Positions 55,852 to 64,000 of a stretch of DNA of 64,000 nucleotides are shown here, piece after piece. The notes beneath the pieces are model-generated. The model did not search any database and was not told where the DNA came from. It was given only the letters and a program-made list of their open reading frames with translations. Origin of the DNA: Polynucleobacter sp. MWH-Berg-3C6. GTDB taxonomy: Bacteria > Pseudomonadota > Gammaproteobacteria > Burkholderiales > Burkholderiaceae. The stretch is from positions 806,001-870,000 of the forward strand of contig NZ_JACVPN010000001.1 of assembly GCF_018881855.1 (NCBI RefSeq), given 5' to 3'. The stretch's first letter is position 1, and each line of letters begins with the position of its first letter. The position numbers were made by a program, and so were the translations under genes.

Positions 55852-57597
55852 TTATTTAGAGCCAAGACCCAGCGTCTGAACCATGACCTTGAAGACCTCG
55901 GTGTTGTCCATAAAGCCTTTGAACTTTTCTGAGCCAGGGCCCATAGCATTGAGGACTGCATCGTCAGCTGTATGAACGCCTACATCTTGATGAGATGGTA
56001 AATTTCCACCAACATGAATAGCATCTTCTTGTAGCTGTATATATTTTGGATTGGCGATATATTTACTACCCTCACCTTTAACTGCTGGCACAAAGGTGCC
56101 ATCTAGTTTTGGGTGCAGCGTCTCATAATGGTCTGGATAGTTGCCATAAAAAAATGCAAGGCGTTTTGATACATCGATCTGATTTGGATAACCCTGAATA
56201 TCTGCCTTGGGGTAATTTGGGTACCCTGCTCCAGCATAAATGCCAACCTTTTCACGTAAGGGACCAGGTCTATCGTCGTGCACTACACCACTAATAGAGC
56301 CGCTATGGGTATGGTCGGGAGTAACAATAATCAGTGTATCTGGGTGAGTTTTTGCAAAGTCTTTAGCGATCTGCACCGCATTGCTGAGCATGATGGTGTC
56401 AAAAGCGGCCCTCTCCCAATCTAAGGGGTGATTGAACTTATCAATCAAAGCCGCCTCAACCATTAAGAAGAATCCATTTGCATTTCTGGATAAAACATCG
56501 ATCGCTGACTGCGTCATTTCTGTTAAGTCAGGCTGATTTGGGTAATGCATGACCGTATTTTTTTTAAGAAAGAAACGATCAAGAGATCCATCCATATTAT
56601 CTGGATGAAACACGCCAAATAATTTTTTTGTATTTTTATTTTCAGCAGCAGCGATCAATTCTTGCTTTGTTAGAGCAACTTGGTAGCCATCAGCTTTAAA
56701 GATTTCAAGCAAATTTTTCTCATCCTTGCGCTTAGATCCTTTAGTAGATTGGGGATAGAAGTAAGCAGATCCACCGCCCAAAATAACCTCTACACCACTT
56801 GAATAAAGTTGATCGGCAATATACTGCTTATCTGCCCTTCGTCTTGTATGGGCAACCATCGCACCAGGCGTAGCATCCTGCAGTTCAGCATCGGACACAA
56901 TGCCAACTGACATTTTGGTTTTACGCTTCAGAAGCTCTGTAATGGTTTCAACTTTAGGATGGGATAAGTTATCACTGGCGCGGGATACATACACCCCCAT
57001 TGCATTAACAGCTGTCTTATGACCAGTCGTATATGCACTCATAGAATTAGCGGAGTCTGTAATCAATGAGTCAGAGCCTGAAGTCCCAATCATTGCTGTA
57101 CTCGGCATATCATCAAATGCCAACCTACCTTGGTACTTACCTTCCGAAATTCCTTTTGACAATACGCGTGCTGCTGTCCTGTTGGCAATTGTCATGCCAT
57201 CACCAATAAACAGAATGACATTCTTAACGCGGCGGGGTCCACTTGAATAAACATCCCAAGTAACCACCAGCTTTTCTTGAGGTGTACGCGCTATAACATT
57301 ATATTTTCCAGCTTTGAGAAGCTGAACATCACGAAAAATGATTGAGCTACCTTTACCGCCTTCATCAGCAATAAATTCTGGCTTAGCGCTGATCACTTTA
57401 TTGACTGGCACGCCATTAACTTCAATTGATACTTCAGTTGGGCTAACAACTTGCTTGAATTCAACTTTGATATCAAATATTGAGCCTGCCAGAATTTCAG
57501 CTTTATCAATTGGATAAATTACTTGGGCATGGGTGACTTTTATGGCCAAGATGCCAATAACGTATAGCGATATTTTGAGAAAGCGTGAAATATTCAT
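55852..57597 (-). CDS. phoA: Alkaline phosphatase
   Basis: Periplasmic phosphomonoesterase that frees phosphate from organic esters. The 581 residues have a signal peptide ending VTHAQ, an N-terminal beta domain (about 30-118), then the metal-binding GDGM (132-135), the catalytic LITDSANSMSAYTTG with Asp181-Ser182, VTPDHTHSG and the C-terminal VGVHTADD. It is longer than E. coli PhoA (471) because of the N-terminal domain. A PHO box with near-perfect units lies upstream, and mgtC follows in the same direction. Confidence 0.92.
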   Translation of the reverse strand: MNISRFLKISLYVIGILAIKVTHAQVIYPIDKAEILAGSIFDIKVEFKQVVSPTEVSIEVNGVPVNKVISAKPEFIADEGGKGSSIIFRDVQLLKAGKYNVIARTPQEKLVVTWDVYSSGPRRVKNVILFIGDGMTIANRTAARVLSKGISEGKYQGRLAFDDMPSTAMIGTSGSDSLITDSANSMSAYTTGHKTAVNAMGVYVSRASDNLSHPKVETITELLKRKTKMSVGIVSDAELQDATPGAMVAHTRRRADKQYIADQLYSSGVEVILGGGSAYFYPQSTKGSKRKDEKNLLEIFKADGYQVALTKQELIAAAENKNTKKLFGVFHPDNMDGSLDRFFLKKNTVMHYPNQPDLTEMTQSAIDVLSRNANGFFLMVEAALIDKFNHPLDWERAAFDTIMLSNAVQIAKDFAKTHPDTLIIVTPDHTHSGSISGVVHDDRPGPLREKVGIYAGAGYPNYPKADIQGYPNQIDVSKRLAFFYGNYPDHYETLHPKLDGTFVPAVKGEGSKYIANPKYIQLQEDAIHVGGNLPSHQDVGVHTADDAVLNAMGPGSEKFKGFMDNTEVFKVMVQTLGLGSK

Positions 57598-57633
57598 TGA
57601 TGACTTATAGAGGATGAAGATAGCTCATCGTCT

Positions 57634-57667
57634 AATATCTACAAAGAAGATGACAGATCTGTGACAC
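57634..57667 (-). promoter_or_regulatory. PHO box and -10 of the alkaline phosphatase gene
   Basis: On the minus strand GTGTCAC (57661-57667) and CTGTCAT (57650-57656) are 4 bases apart, and GATATT (57634-57639) follows after exactly 10 bases. The two units match the PhoB consensus at 6 and 7 of 7 positions, the best site in the window. Confidence 0.78.
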
Positions 57668-57678
57668 TGATTTTTGCT

Positions 57679-59121
57679 CTAAAGCGCCGTTTTTTTACTT
57701 GCCGCCTGCAGTCTGCCATTTTTCACGGCCTTAGAAAATACCTCGAAATCTTGCTGATTTTGCTTCGCATAGGATCTTGCAAATGAATATAAGGCTTCAG
57801 TCAGCTCTCTAGATTGCCCGCAATAGCCCGCAATCACAGCGGCATCACCTGAGCGTGCATGTCCTAATGCTAAAGCCCATCCAAATAGTTTTGCATAGTC
57901 CGGAAAGTTCTTTAAAGAAACTCCTCCTACACCAATGCCGATACCACCTTTCATGTCGCGTAATTGGCGCAAATAGAATCCCTGACTCTTGTTGATATCG
58001 TATTGAACTGAGCCGTAGTTCAGGAAAATATCGGGTGCACCCTGAAGTAGTCGCTGACCCGCCACTACACGATGACCCATATCACGATAAATGGATTCAC
58101 CTAGATAAGGTGTGAGGACAGATTTTTGAGCCTCTTTGTATTGCAGAAATAATGGGTCATGTTCGCTATCGCCTTCGAAATACAAGACCATACAATTGGT
58201 ACCAACGCTTCCAACGCCGACAACTTTTCTAGCATAATCCTTTAGCGAGTAGCGTTGAAATAAAACTTGTCGATCTACGAGTAAGGTGCTGGAATAATTT
58301 AATAGCGCTTTATCGATCAACGTTATCAATTGGACTCCATAGGCATCTTTCTTAAAATGCTCAATTAATGGAGGTCTATTAATAATTTTGCGGTTCTTGC
58401 CAACCAATGTAGTTAGACTCTGGAGAACCTGAATATTGCCCTGTCCTTTTGTCTCTCTCAAGTAAACATCCAGCTTCTTCTGATATTCCTTGCTAAAGTG
58501 TTTGCGGATATCCTTTTCACCAATAAAGACTTGGGCTAAATCCAAATAAGGCATTCTGGCGTATTCATCCATGCGCTTCTGGTATTCAGAAACAATGCGA
58601 TAGACCAGCTTTTTACCCAAGGCTTTGTCACCTCCCAGGCTATCCGAAGCAATTACAGCACTGGCAACTAAACGTTTGAGATCCCACTCCCAGCTTCCAG
58701 GTAATGTTTCATCAAAATCATTAATCCCAAACACTAATCGATGTTCGGCAGTTCCGAATAAACCAAAGTTTGAGACATGCATATCACCGCAAAGTTGCAC
58801 AGTCACATTGGTTATTGGTTGATTTGCCAAGTCCTGAGCCATGATGGCAGCGCCACCTCGAAAAAAAGCAAAGGGTGACTGCAACATACGCTCATAACGA
58901 ATAGGAATCAAAGACGCAATACGTTGACTAGCCTGTGCCTCCAATATTGTTACTGGGTCGATTCGTTTCTTGGGAGACGTGTATTTGCCCTGTTCAGCAA
59001 AGCTCACTGCCTTACGTAAAGCCTTGCCATCAGCCATACGCTTTTTAATACTGGGGCGCGGGTCTTTGAATGACTCAACAGACCTCAGGACGGCAAATTG
59101 TGGTTTCTGCTCTAAAGACAT
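57679..59121 (-). CDS. DUF2252 family protein
   Basis: The 480-residue protein fits DUF2252: RYERMLQSPFAFFRGGAAIM, LCGDMHVSNFGLFGTAEHRL, FGINDFDETLPGSWEWDLKR and GHARSGDAAVIAGYCGQSRE. The GDxHxxNF...DFDE pattern is like aminoglycoside phosphotransferase/kinase folds, so an ATP-dependent phosphotransfer role is likely but the substrate is unknown. It lies 82 bases upstream of the phosphatase gene start, with the PHO box between. Confidence 0.85.
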   Translation of the reverse strand: MSLEQKPQFAVLRSVESFKDPRPSIKKRMADGKALRKAVSFAEQGKYTSPKKRIDPVTILEAQASQRIASLIPIRYERMLQSPFAFFRGGAAIMAQDLANQPITNVTVQLCGDMHVSNFGLFGTAEHRLVFGINDFDETLPGSWEWDLKRLVASAVIASDSLGGDKALGKKLVYRIVSEYQKRMDEYARMPYLDLAQVFIGEKDIRKHFSKEYQKKLDVYLRETKGQGNIQVLQSLTTLVGKNRKIINRPPLIEHFKKDAYGVQLITLIDKALLNYSSTLLVDRQVLFQRYSLKDYARKVVGVGSVGTNCMVLYFEGDSEHDPLFLQYKEAQKSVLTPYLGESIYRDMGHRVVAGQRLLQGAPDIFLNYGSVQYDINKSQGFYLRQLRDMKGGIGIGVGGVSLKNFPDYAKLFGWALALGHARSGDAAVIAGYCGQSRELTEALYSFARSYAKQNQQDFEVFSKAVKNGRLQAASKKTAL

Positions 59122-59182
59122 GGGGGCTACCTAAGTATCAATACACCCACACATATTAATACCATTACAAAATGAGAGTCGA

Positions 59183-59623
59183 TTATGAATTTAGGTAAGT
59201 GAGCTTTTTTTGGATGCTTGCGGGTAATGTTGAAAACCAGACACTGTCATCCCCTACAGTCGGTAATATCTGCCCATACTCAATCATTTGGCTAGGTGGA
59301 ATTTCGTCAATATAAGCCCAAATTTGATGCGCTGACAATTTGCTAACAGTTTGAATTGCAATTTCAAACTCAACAAGCAGTTGTTTTTTTATTTGCTCAC
59401 TTCTGCCCATGCGAATTTGCCCACTCAAAAAGATATGGGGTTCATCAAGAAGAGCACCACCAATAAAGCAATCATGGAAGTCTAATTCCTTGAAAAGAAC
59501 TTGAGCAAAATAAGCTTCTGCACCAGTAACTTCAGCATGGATTTTCGTGATTGCTTGAGCTAGGGTAAATTTTTGATAGGTGTTAAGGGATGCGCCAGCA
59601 TGATAAATGCTATAGGTAGCCAT
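59183..59623 (-). CDS. cis-CaaD-like tautomerase without Pro-1
   Basis: A 146-residue member of the tautomerase superfamily related to cis-3-chloroacrylic acid dehalogenase. The active-site set His28, Arg70, Arg73, Tyr103 and Glu114 is present when Met is removed (KIHAEVTG, IRMGRS, AYIDE, MIEYG), at the numbers known for cis-CaaD. The N-terminus is MATY, so the residue after Met is Ala, not the catalytic Pro-1. The start is ATG 59623, 6 bases behind GGGAG. It follows arsC by 20 bases. Confidence 0.85.
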   Translation of the reverse strand: MATYSIYHAGASLNTYQKFTLAQAITKIHAEVTGAEAYFAQVLFKELDFHDCFIGGALLDEPHIFLSGQIRMGRSEQIKKQLLVEFEIAIQTVSKLSAHQIWAYIDEIPPSQMIEYGQILPTVGDDSVWFSTLPASIQKKLTYLNS

Positions 59624-59643
59624 AACCACTCCCTTGTTTTATT

Positions 59644-60144
59644 TTACTTGTTAAATTGATGGTGAATTGAATGGAGCTCATCTTGTACTTGCATATGATT
59701 CAGTGTTTCAATCGGCAGATCGAGTAACAATTCAATACGATTACGCAAGCCCACCTCCACTTTCCTAAAGGCATCCCACATGGCTTGCTCATCATCTGCT
59801 TCACTTGTTGGGTCCATAAACCCCCAGTGAGCCGTTGCAGGATGACCGGGCCAGTATGGGCACTCCTCGCCAGCCGCAGAATCACATACAGTTATGATGA
59901 AATCCATGTGGGGTGAAACTTCAGTGCCAAACTCATCCCAAGTTTTACTCCTAAGTAGCTCTAATGGGTAGCCCATTTCTCTAGCAAGTTTTAATGCAAT
60001 CGGATGAACAAATTTTTTAGGCTGTGACCCTGCCGAATACCCAATAAAGCGCCCATGACTAAGAGTTGTCGCAAGGGCTTCACCAAGAATTGAACGAGCA
60101 GAGTTACCAGTGCAAAGAAATAGAATATTGTAAGGGCGTGTCAT
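59644..60144 (-). CDS. arsC: Arsenate reductase (low-molecular-weight phosphatase fold)
   Basis: The 166 residues carry the P-loop LFLCTGNSARS with catalytic Cys11, the second redox Cys in VCDSAAGEECPYWPG and the WGFMDP loop, as in thioredoxin-type ArsC. Arsenate enters by phosphate transporters, so it fits a phosphate-stress neighbourhood. The 58-residue gene at 60148 precedes it by 3 bases. Confidence 0.9.
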   Translation of the reverse strand: MTRPYNILFLCTGNSARSILGEALATTLSHGRFIGYSAGSQPKKFVHPIALKLAREMGYPLELLRSKTWDEFGTEVSPHMDFIITVCDSAAGEECPYWPGHPATAHWGFMDPTSEADDEQAMWDAFRKVEVGLRNRIELLLDLPIETLNHMQVQDELHSIHHQFNK

Positions 60145-60147
60145 TAC

Positions 60148-60324
60148 TCAAATCACTTCGTCAAGGCGCAATGCAAAGCTTTTGTCTAAGACGAATTTAC
60201 TAGAATTTAGATCAACTAAATGAGGAATTACTTTTTGATTATTATTTTGTGATTCTGGTATGGCATTTTTCTGAACTTCATTACGAAATACATCAGACAG
60301 GTATTTGGTTAGATTGGCATTCAT
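60148..60324 (-). CDS. Small protein upstream of arsC (58 aa)
   Basis: An open frame of 58 codons from ATG 60324 to TGA 60148, 3 bases before the arsC start, found by reading the minus strand. The product opens MNANLTKYLSDVFRNEVQKN and has an Asn/Gln patch, then HLVDLNSSKFVLDKSFALRL. No strong ribosome-binding site. The tight spacing to arsC favours a real gene. Not recognised. Confidence 0.5.
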   Translation of the reverse strand: MNANLTKYLSDVFRNEVQKNAIPESQNNNQKVIPHLVDLNSSKFVLDKSFALRLDEVI

Positions 60325-60407
60325 AAAGTTTTAATTTTCAGAATATGATTAATTTCACCATAGTAGGTTAGCTATATTTCAGTTTTATTAAGGGTTGAGA
60401 AAAAGAA

Positions 60408-60430
60408 AAAACCAGCATAAGCTGGGTTTT
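60408..60430 (+). terminator. Hairpin with T-tail between arsC and the small minus-strand ORF
   Basis: ACCAGC (60411-60416) pairs with GCTGGG and a following T-run (60421-60430), loop of 4, with an A-run on the other side, so it could act on either strand. It falls after the 30-residue gene at 60512 on the minus strand, which it would end. Confidence 0.55.
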
Positions 60431-60511
60431 AAAGGGATGATAATTTAGCCTTATCTTGGCCAGATTTCATCTGACAATTCAATATAAAAAAGATTCATAA
60501 CACCTTGACGA

Positions 60512-60604
60512 CTAACTACCAAGTTGATGTCGTGTATAACGGTTCTTGTAATTAATTTTGGCATCGTTCCATGCCTGCCATAATTTTAAGATTATATTTT
60601 TCAT
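60512..60604 (-). CDS. Very small basic protein of the AWxxAxxxY...HxLGS family (30 aa, member 2)
   Basis: ATG at 60604 behind an AAGGA site 6 bases upstream, 30 codons to TAG at 60512. The product opens MKNIILKLWQAWNDAKINYK and closes RHQLGS. It shares AW..A...Y...Y..H.LGS and the C-terminal LGS with the ORF at 40259. Basic with one amphipathic helix. Intergenic sequence around it (60325-60777) holds no other gene that I can see. Confidence 0.6.
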   Translation of the reverse strand: MKNIILKLWQAWNDAKINYKNRYTRHQLGS

Positions 60605-60777
60605 AACACATCCTTGCGGTGAAAGATAAATCAAGATACTTCTGTTATGCAGAAGCACCACTTGTATTTCTTTTCTTATTGTTGTTGATTGAGGTTACAG
60701 TGAAATGGCGCTTTTGTTACCAATTGATGTAGCTGGAATACACTGAATTCATTATGACTTCACCATAGGAAATTAGC

Positions 60778-61254
60778 ATGCATGATTTGGATCTCTACGG
60801 CACTATGGCCCTAAGACTAGCTTTAGCCTTGCTCGTTGGGACTATTCTTGGCCTAAATCGCTGGTTACACCACAAGTCAGCCGGTATACGCACACACTCT
60901 TTGGTTGCAATTGGGTCTGCAACAGCGATTATGCTGATTAGCGACTTTGTACAGGATGATGCTCAGGCAGTCAGCCGCGTTTTGCAAGGGCTGATTACTG
61001 GCCTTGGTTTTTTGGGTGCTGGGGTGATTATTCATGAGCAACGCTCCAGACGGGTCCATGGCCTCACTACTGCAGCCAGTCTTTGGGCCTGCGCCCTGAT
61101 TGGAGCTGCCTTTGGTGCAGGACAGTTTGTTTTAGGGGGATTGGCTCTGGGAGCTATCCTCATTACACTGGCCTTAGGAGGCCCCTTGGAGAGGCTCTTT
61201 GCTAGGCTAAATGGGGTTAAGAGGAGCTCTGAAATTTCGGGGGATCCAGACTAA
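60778..61254 (+). CDS. MgtC/SapB family membrane protein (short form)
   Basis: The 158 residues hold only the membrane domain: LLVGTILGLNRWLHHKSAGI, RTHSLVAIGSATAIM, GLGFLGAGVIIHEQ and LTTAASLWACALIGAA. It has no ACT-like C-terminal domain, unlike the copy at 55119, and resembles the SapB/YhiD short type. GGAAATTAGC precedes the ATG. Confidence 0.85.
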   Translation: MHDLDLYGTMALRLALALLVGTILGLNRWLHHKSAGIRTHSLVAIGSATAIMLISDFVQDDAQAVSRVLQGLITGLGFLGAGVIIHEQRSRRVHGLTTAASLWACALIGAAFGAGQFVLGGLALGAILITLALGGPLERLFARLNGVKRSSEISGDPD

Positions 61255-61283
61255 ATAGGCCTTAAAACGCTAAAAAACGTGTT

Positions 61284-61301
61284 TTGTCATATTTCTTTGA
61301 T
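61284..61301 (+). promoter_or_regulatory. Weak candidate PHO box before the small gene at 61337
   Basis: TTGTCAT (61284-61290) and CTTTGAT (61295-61301) have the 4-base spacer and match the consensus at 6 and 5 of 7. No good -10 is found at the standard distance. Confidence 0.3.
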
Positions 61302-61336
61302 AGGATTGGCATTCTTTGAAACAACAAACTAGAGCC

Positions 61337-61537
61337 ATGAGTGAATATCGATACGAAGATGCAGTAAAGCAGTTACAAGAAAGTGGTGCTATATGCCTTG
61401 TTGACCTAAAAAGCCTCCCCCATGATGATCTTGTAGAGTTGCTTGAGGAAATCAAGGTTTGGTGCCTATACGCTGGCGGCAAAACAGAAAAACTCCCTAA
61501 AGAGTCTAAAAAGAAGAAAAAGAAGAAAAAGGATTAA
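61337..61537 (+). CDS. Small protein of the EIKxWCLY family (66 aa, member 2)
   Basis: ATG 61337 opens MSEYRYEDAVKQLQESGAIC, with VDLKSLPHDDLVELL and then EEIKVWCLYAGGKTEKL, ending in a run of eight lysines. It aligns with the product at 39665-39841 over its whole length (helix, DLK, EEIKxWCLY, KxEKL). The poly-Lys tail is unlike the other member and suggests binding to an anionic partner. Function unknown. It converges on phoR, 3 bases apart. Confidence 0.72.
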   Translation: MSEYRYEDAVKQLQESGAICLVDLKSLPHDDLVELLEEIKVWCLYAGGKTEKLPKESKKKKKKKKD

Positions 61538-61540
61538 ACC

Positions 61541-62839
61541 CTAGAGGGCCAAGCGCTCTTTAGGAAAGCACAGCTTAAAAGTACTCCCTTTTCCCGGCGT
61601 ACTTTCAATTGCTAATTGGGCTTGATGTCGACTAGCAATGTGCTTCACGATTGCAAGACCAAGACCAGTTCCACCGGTATCACGAGAACGACTTCTATCG
61701 ACTCGATAAAAACGTTCTGTGAGTCTTGAGAGATGTTCTGAGGCGATACCAGGACCAGTATCAGTTACAGAAAACTCCCCTTGCCCCTTAGCGTTGATAT
61801 CCCATTTCACATGAATTTGGCCAGCGTCAGGTGTATAGCGGATTGCATTCGACACTAAGTTGCTAAATGCAGAAAGTATTTCTCGCTCATCCCCCAATAG
61901 ATTTTCTTGATTCAGAACTTCAAAAGTAAAGACATGGTTTCCATGAGATAGGGCTTCCGCATCATTTTTAAGCAAAGCCATTGAGGTTTCAATATTGACC
62001 TTATTTGTTGCTGCAGGGGCTGAATTGGCTTCTAAATTCGCTAAAGTTAATAAGTCCTCTACTAGGCTCTTCATCCTTTGCGCTTGGGACGTCATCATCT
62101 CGAAATACTGATCACGTTGGCTTTTTTCAAGATCTAAAGATTGCACAGTTTCTAAAAATCCCATCAACACCGTAATTGGCGTTCTCATTTCATGAGATAC
62201 ATTGGCAACGAAATCGCGGCGCATGGCATCGGCTTTTTGCAAATCGGTTACATTTTGTACCAGCAATAAGTGACGCTGATTACCAAACTGAAAAGCTTGT
62301 AACATCAAGCTCAGACTGCTATCTGGACCCATCCGCTCTAATAACAATGGCTCATCAAAGTTGCGCTTATTGAGATATTGAATAAATTCTGGACGTCGAA
62401 TTAAAAAATTGATTCGCTGCATTACGTCACGTTTAAAAACCAATCCAAAGAATTGTTCAGCAATACTGTTACACCATTCAATCTGATCATCTTGATCAAG
62501 CATCAAAATCCCGTTTGGTGATGCTTGGAAAGCCTCAATAAAGTGATCATGCTGCTGCTCAATATTACGCATTCTTTGCTTCAGAGTTTTAACTAAACGT
62601 TGTAGTCTAAAAAATATCTCCTCCCATAGTCCGCTTGGGAGCGGCATATTCTCAACCGAGTCAGATTGAACGTATTTGCCCAACCTTGCTAAATTGATAT
62701 AGGAATAGACAAGGGGAACAGATAAAAAGGCCACTCCAGTGAGGATGGCTAACTCAGCACCCCAGTTGTAGAGAACAATGAATCCACCTATGAGCGCAAG
62801 GCAGACTAGAAAAATGAAGCGAGATAAAGCAGAAATCAT
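61541..62839 (-). CDS. phoR: Phosphate regulon sensor kinase PhoR
   Basis: The 432-residue kinase has two N-terminal hydrophobic helices (about 5-50) with almost no periplasmic part, a PAS domain (about 100-200), the phospho-accepting His216 in FVANVSHEMRTPITVLMGFL, and the ATP-binding N box (FSNLVSNAIRYTP), G1 (DTGPGI) and G2 (GGTGLGLAI). This layout is typical of PhoR, which receives the phosphate signal from PstSCAB through PhoU. It is in the phoU-phoB-phoR direction, phoB ending 65 bases away. Confidence 0.94.
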   Translation of the reverse strand: MISALSRFIFLVCLALIGGFIVLYNWGAELAILTGVAFLSVPLVYSYINLARLGKYVQSDSVENMPLPSGLWEEIFFRLQRLVKTLKQRMRNIEQQHDHFIEAFQASPNGILMLDQDDQIEWCNSIAEQFFGLVFKRDVMQRINFLIRRPEFIQYLNKRNFDEPLLLERMGPDSSLSLMLQAFQFGNQRHLLLVQNVTDLQKADAMRRDFVANVSHEMRTPITVLMGFLETVQSLDLEKSQRDQYFEMMTSQAQRMKSLVEDLLTLANLEANSAPAATNKVNIETSMALLKNDAEALSHGNHVFTFEVLNQENLLGDEREILSAFSNLVSNAIRYTPDAGQIHVKWDINAKGQGEFSVTDTGPGIASEHLSRLTERFYRVDRSRSRDTGGTGLGLAIVKHIASRHQAQLAIESTPGKGSTFKLCFPKERLAL

Positions 62840-62904
62840 GGTGCAATCTTAGACGATCTCTAAAAAGCCCCAAAAATTGGCCCAAAAAGCCCGACTACAT
62901 AAGC

Positions 62905-63618
62905 CTAGGTCTCAGTCGGCGTTTTGGTGATGCGATAGCCACTGCCCCTGACCGTCTCAATAAACCGATCGCAATCGACAGGGGTTAATGCAGCCCTTAA
63001 GCGCTTAATATGGACGTCTACCGTTCGCTCTTCGATATACACCTCATTACCCCATACCTTATCAAGTAAGTTAGTGCGAGAGTGAACGCGCTCTGGATTA
63101 GCCATAAAGAATTGCAGCAGGCGATACTCTGTGGGACCTAAAGAAACTGGCTTAGGCTCACAATTAGGCCAAACAGCCAAGACTCGATGGGAGCCAGGAT
63201 CGAGCTTTAAAGGTCCAACAGTAAGCGGACCAGTGTCATCAATCGGGGTCTGTCGACGTAACAATGCTTTGACTCGAGCAATTAATTCCTTGGGTGAAAA
63301 AGGCTTGGTGACATAGTCGTCCGCCCCAGAATCTAAGCCCATAACCTTATCGGATTCCTCGCTTTTAGCAGTTAGCATCAAGATAGGTAGGCCTCTAGTA
63401 CGCTCATTTGCCCGTAACTCTTTCGCAAATTGAACGCCTGACTTGCCTGGCAGCATCCAGTCGAGGATTACCATGCTTGGCAAGCGATCTTTCATCATTG
63501 CGATGGCAAGATCAGTTTGCATTGCTTTCTCTACTTCATAACCGGCATGGCTTAGATTAATTGCAATCAACTCTGCAATCGATGGCTCATCTTCAACTAT
63601 TAGTATGCGGTGAGTCAT
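62905..63618 (-). CDS. phoB: Phosphate regulon response regulator PhoB
   Basis: A 237-residue OmpR-family regulator. The receiver domain has the acidic pocket EDEP, phospho-acceptor Asp53 in VILDWMLPG, and Lys in VTKPFSPKEL. The C-terminal winged helix includes VHSRTNLLDKVWGN, EERTVDVHIKRLRAAL and FIETVRGSGYRI, the DNA-recognition helix being the PhoB type. It should bind the PHO boxes described in this window. Confidence 0.95.
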   Translation of the reverse strand: MTHRILIVEDEPSIAELIAINLSHAGYEVEKAMQTDLAIAMMKDRLPSMVILDWMLPGKSGVQFAKELRANERTRGLPILMLTAKSEESDKVMGLDSGADDYVTKPFSPKELIARVKALLRRQTPIDDTGPLTVGPLKLDPGSHRVLAVWPNCEPKPVSLGPTEYRLLQFFMANPERVHSRTNLLDKVWGNEVYIEERTVDVHIKRLRAALTPVDCDRFIETVRGSGYRITKTPTET

Positions 63619-63632
63619 AGTAGGTAGTGTAT

Positions 63633-64000
63633 TTATTCTCTATTGGCTTCGCGCACTAAATCTTCATGCGGTATATGGCGCACATCAGCCCCCTTTGCGA
63701 TATAAATCACAAACTCGGCAATGTTTTTTGCATGATCACCAATGCGCTCAATTGCCTTAGCAATGGTGAGCATATCTAAACCGGTGCTAATAGTATGTGG
63801 ATCTTCAGACATATAAGAAATAAGTTTGCGCACAAAGCCTCTAAACTCTTCATCGATCTGACGGTCCTCAGCTACAACTTCTGCGGCCGCAACGGTATCA
63901 AGGCGAGCGAACGCATCTAAACTACGACGTAATAAGTTAATTGCCATTTGACCAGAAAGACGAATCTCAGCCACGTTAATATTGTGGGGAGTACCGGTCT
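63633..64000 (-). CDS. phoU: Phosphate-signalling protein PhoU (partial)
   Basis: The frame extends beyond the right edge of the window, so the N-terminus is missing and about 121 residues are seen. They include MAINLLRRSLDAFARLD, AEDRQIDEEF and LTIAKAIERIGDHAKNIAEF, the E/DxxxD-type helical repeats of PhoU. It lies 14 bases before phoB on the same strand, suggesting an operon whose promoter is outside the window. A pst transport operon may lie beyond. Confidence 0.93.
   Translation of the reverse strand, partial: TGTPHNINVAEIRLSGQMAINLLRRSLDAFARLDTVAAAEVVAEDRQIDEEFRGFVRKLISYMSEDPHTISTGLDMLTIAKAIERIGDHAKNIAEFVIYIAKGADVRHIPHEDLVREANRE

Noticed and set aside
55836..55961. Longer start for the MgtC protein
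   Set aside because: It lies wholly inside the alkaline phosphatase gene, and MgtC proteins begin near the ATG at 55835.

Overview
The window looks like chromosomal DNA of a low-GC betaproteobacterium close to Polynucleobacter (Burkholderiaceae). This is an inference from the gene order pyrG-kdsA-eno-ftsB, the lpx-type envelope genes, the compact gene packing and AT-rich codon use; no 16S gene is present. It is mostly dense housekeeping sequence. No prophage, CRISPR array or complete insertion sequence was seen.

Layout. 1-7300: the end of a small membrane protein, then pyrG, kdsA, eno, ftsB, hslO (minus) and gltX, and a tRNA-Ala/Glu/Asp cluster closed by a terminator. 7300-16000: an M48 lipoprotein protease, hyi-glxR, an HNH protein, a DUF3108 protein, a K+ channel-like protein and an ankyrin protein. 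14200-17900: the minus-strand run mltG-tmk-holB-tatD. 17900-30400: mixed metabolism and repair genes (ygfZ, selO, msrB, yciB, bolA, a PpiC foldase, aroC, wrbA, a 2-hydroxyacid dehydrogenase). 30400-38300: MFS transporter, histone H1-like protein plus PPK2, periplasmic rhodanese, haloacetate dehalogenase, lipoproteins, alternative oxidase. 38200-42300: CDP-diacylglycerol diphosphatase operon, a cluster of very small genes, phasin and PHA depolymerase. 44100-45500: a tRNA-Arg gene with a displaced copy of its 3' part 1.1 kb away, bracketing a small decayed insert. 45500-48100: ZnuD-like TonB receptor with a small partner.

The most interesting part is 48.1-64 kb, which reads as a phosphate-starvation island. 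It encodes a second PPK2, an OlsA-like acyltransferase, a PlcP-type phospholipase, an Agt-type glycosyltransferase, DgkA, OlsB, exopolyphosphatase (ppx), two MgtC proteins, alkaline phosphatase, an arsenate reductase and phoU-phoB-phoR. PHO-box-like arrays (7-bp repeats of the CTGTCAT type with an 11-bp period) lie in front of plcP, ppx and the alkaline phosphatase gene; weaker ones precede ppk2, phaZ and some small genes. Together the genes could strip phosphate from phospholipids, replace them with glycolipids and ornithine lipids, recycle the diacylglycerol and mobilise polyphosphate under PhoBR control.

Several real-looking genes below 60 codons were found by reading the sequence. They form two small-protein families, each with one member near 40 kb and one near 60.5-61.5 kb. 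The dgkA gene appears to start at CTG.
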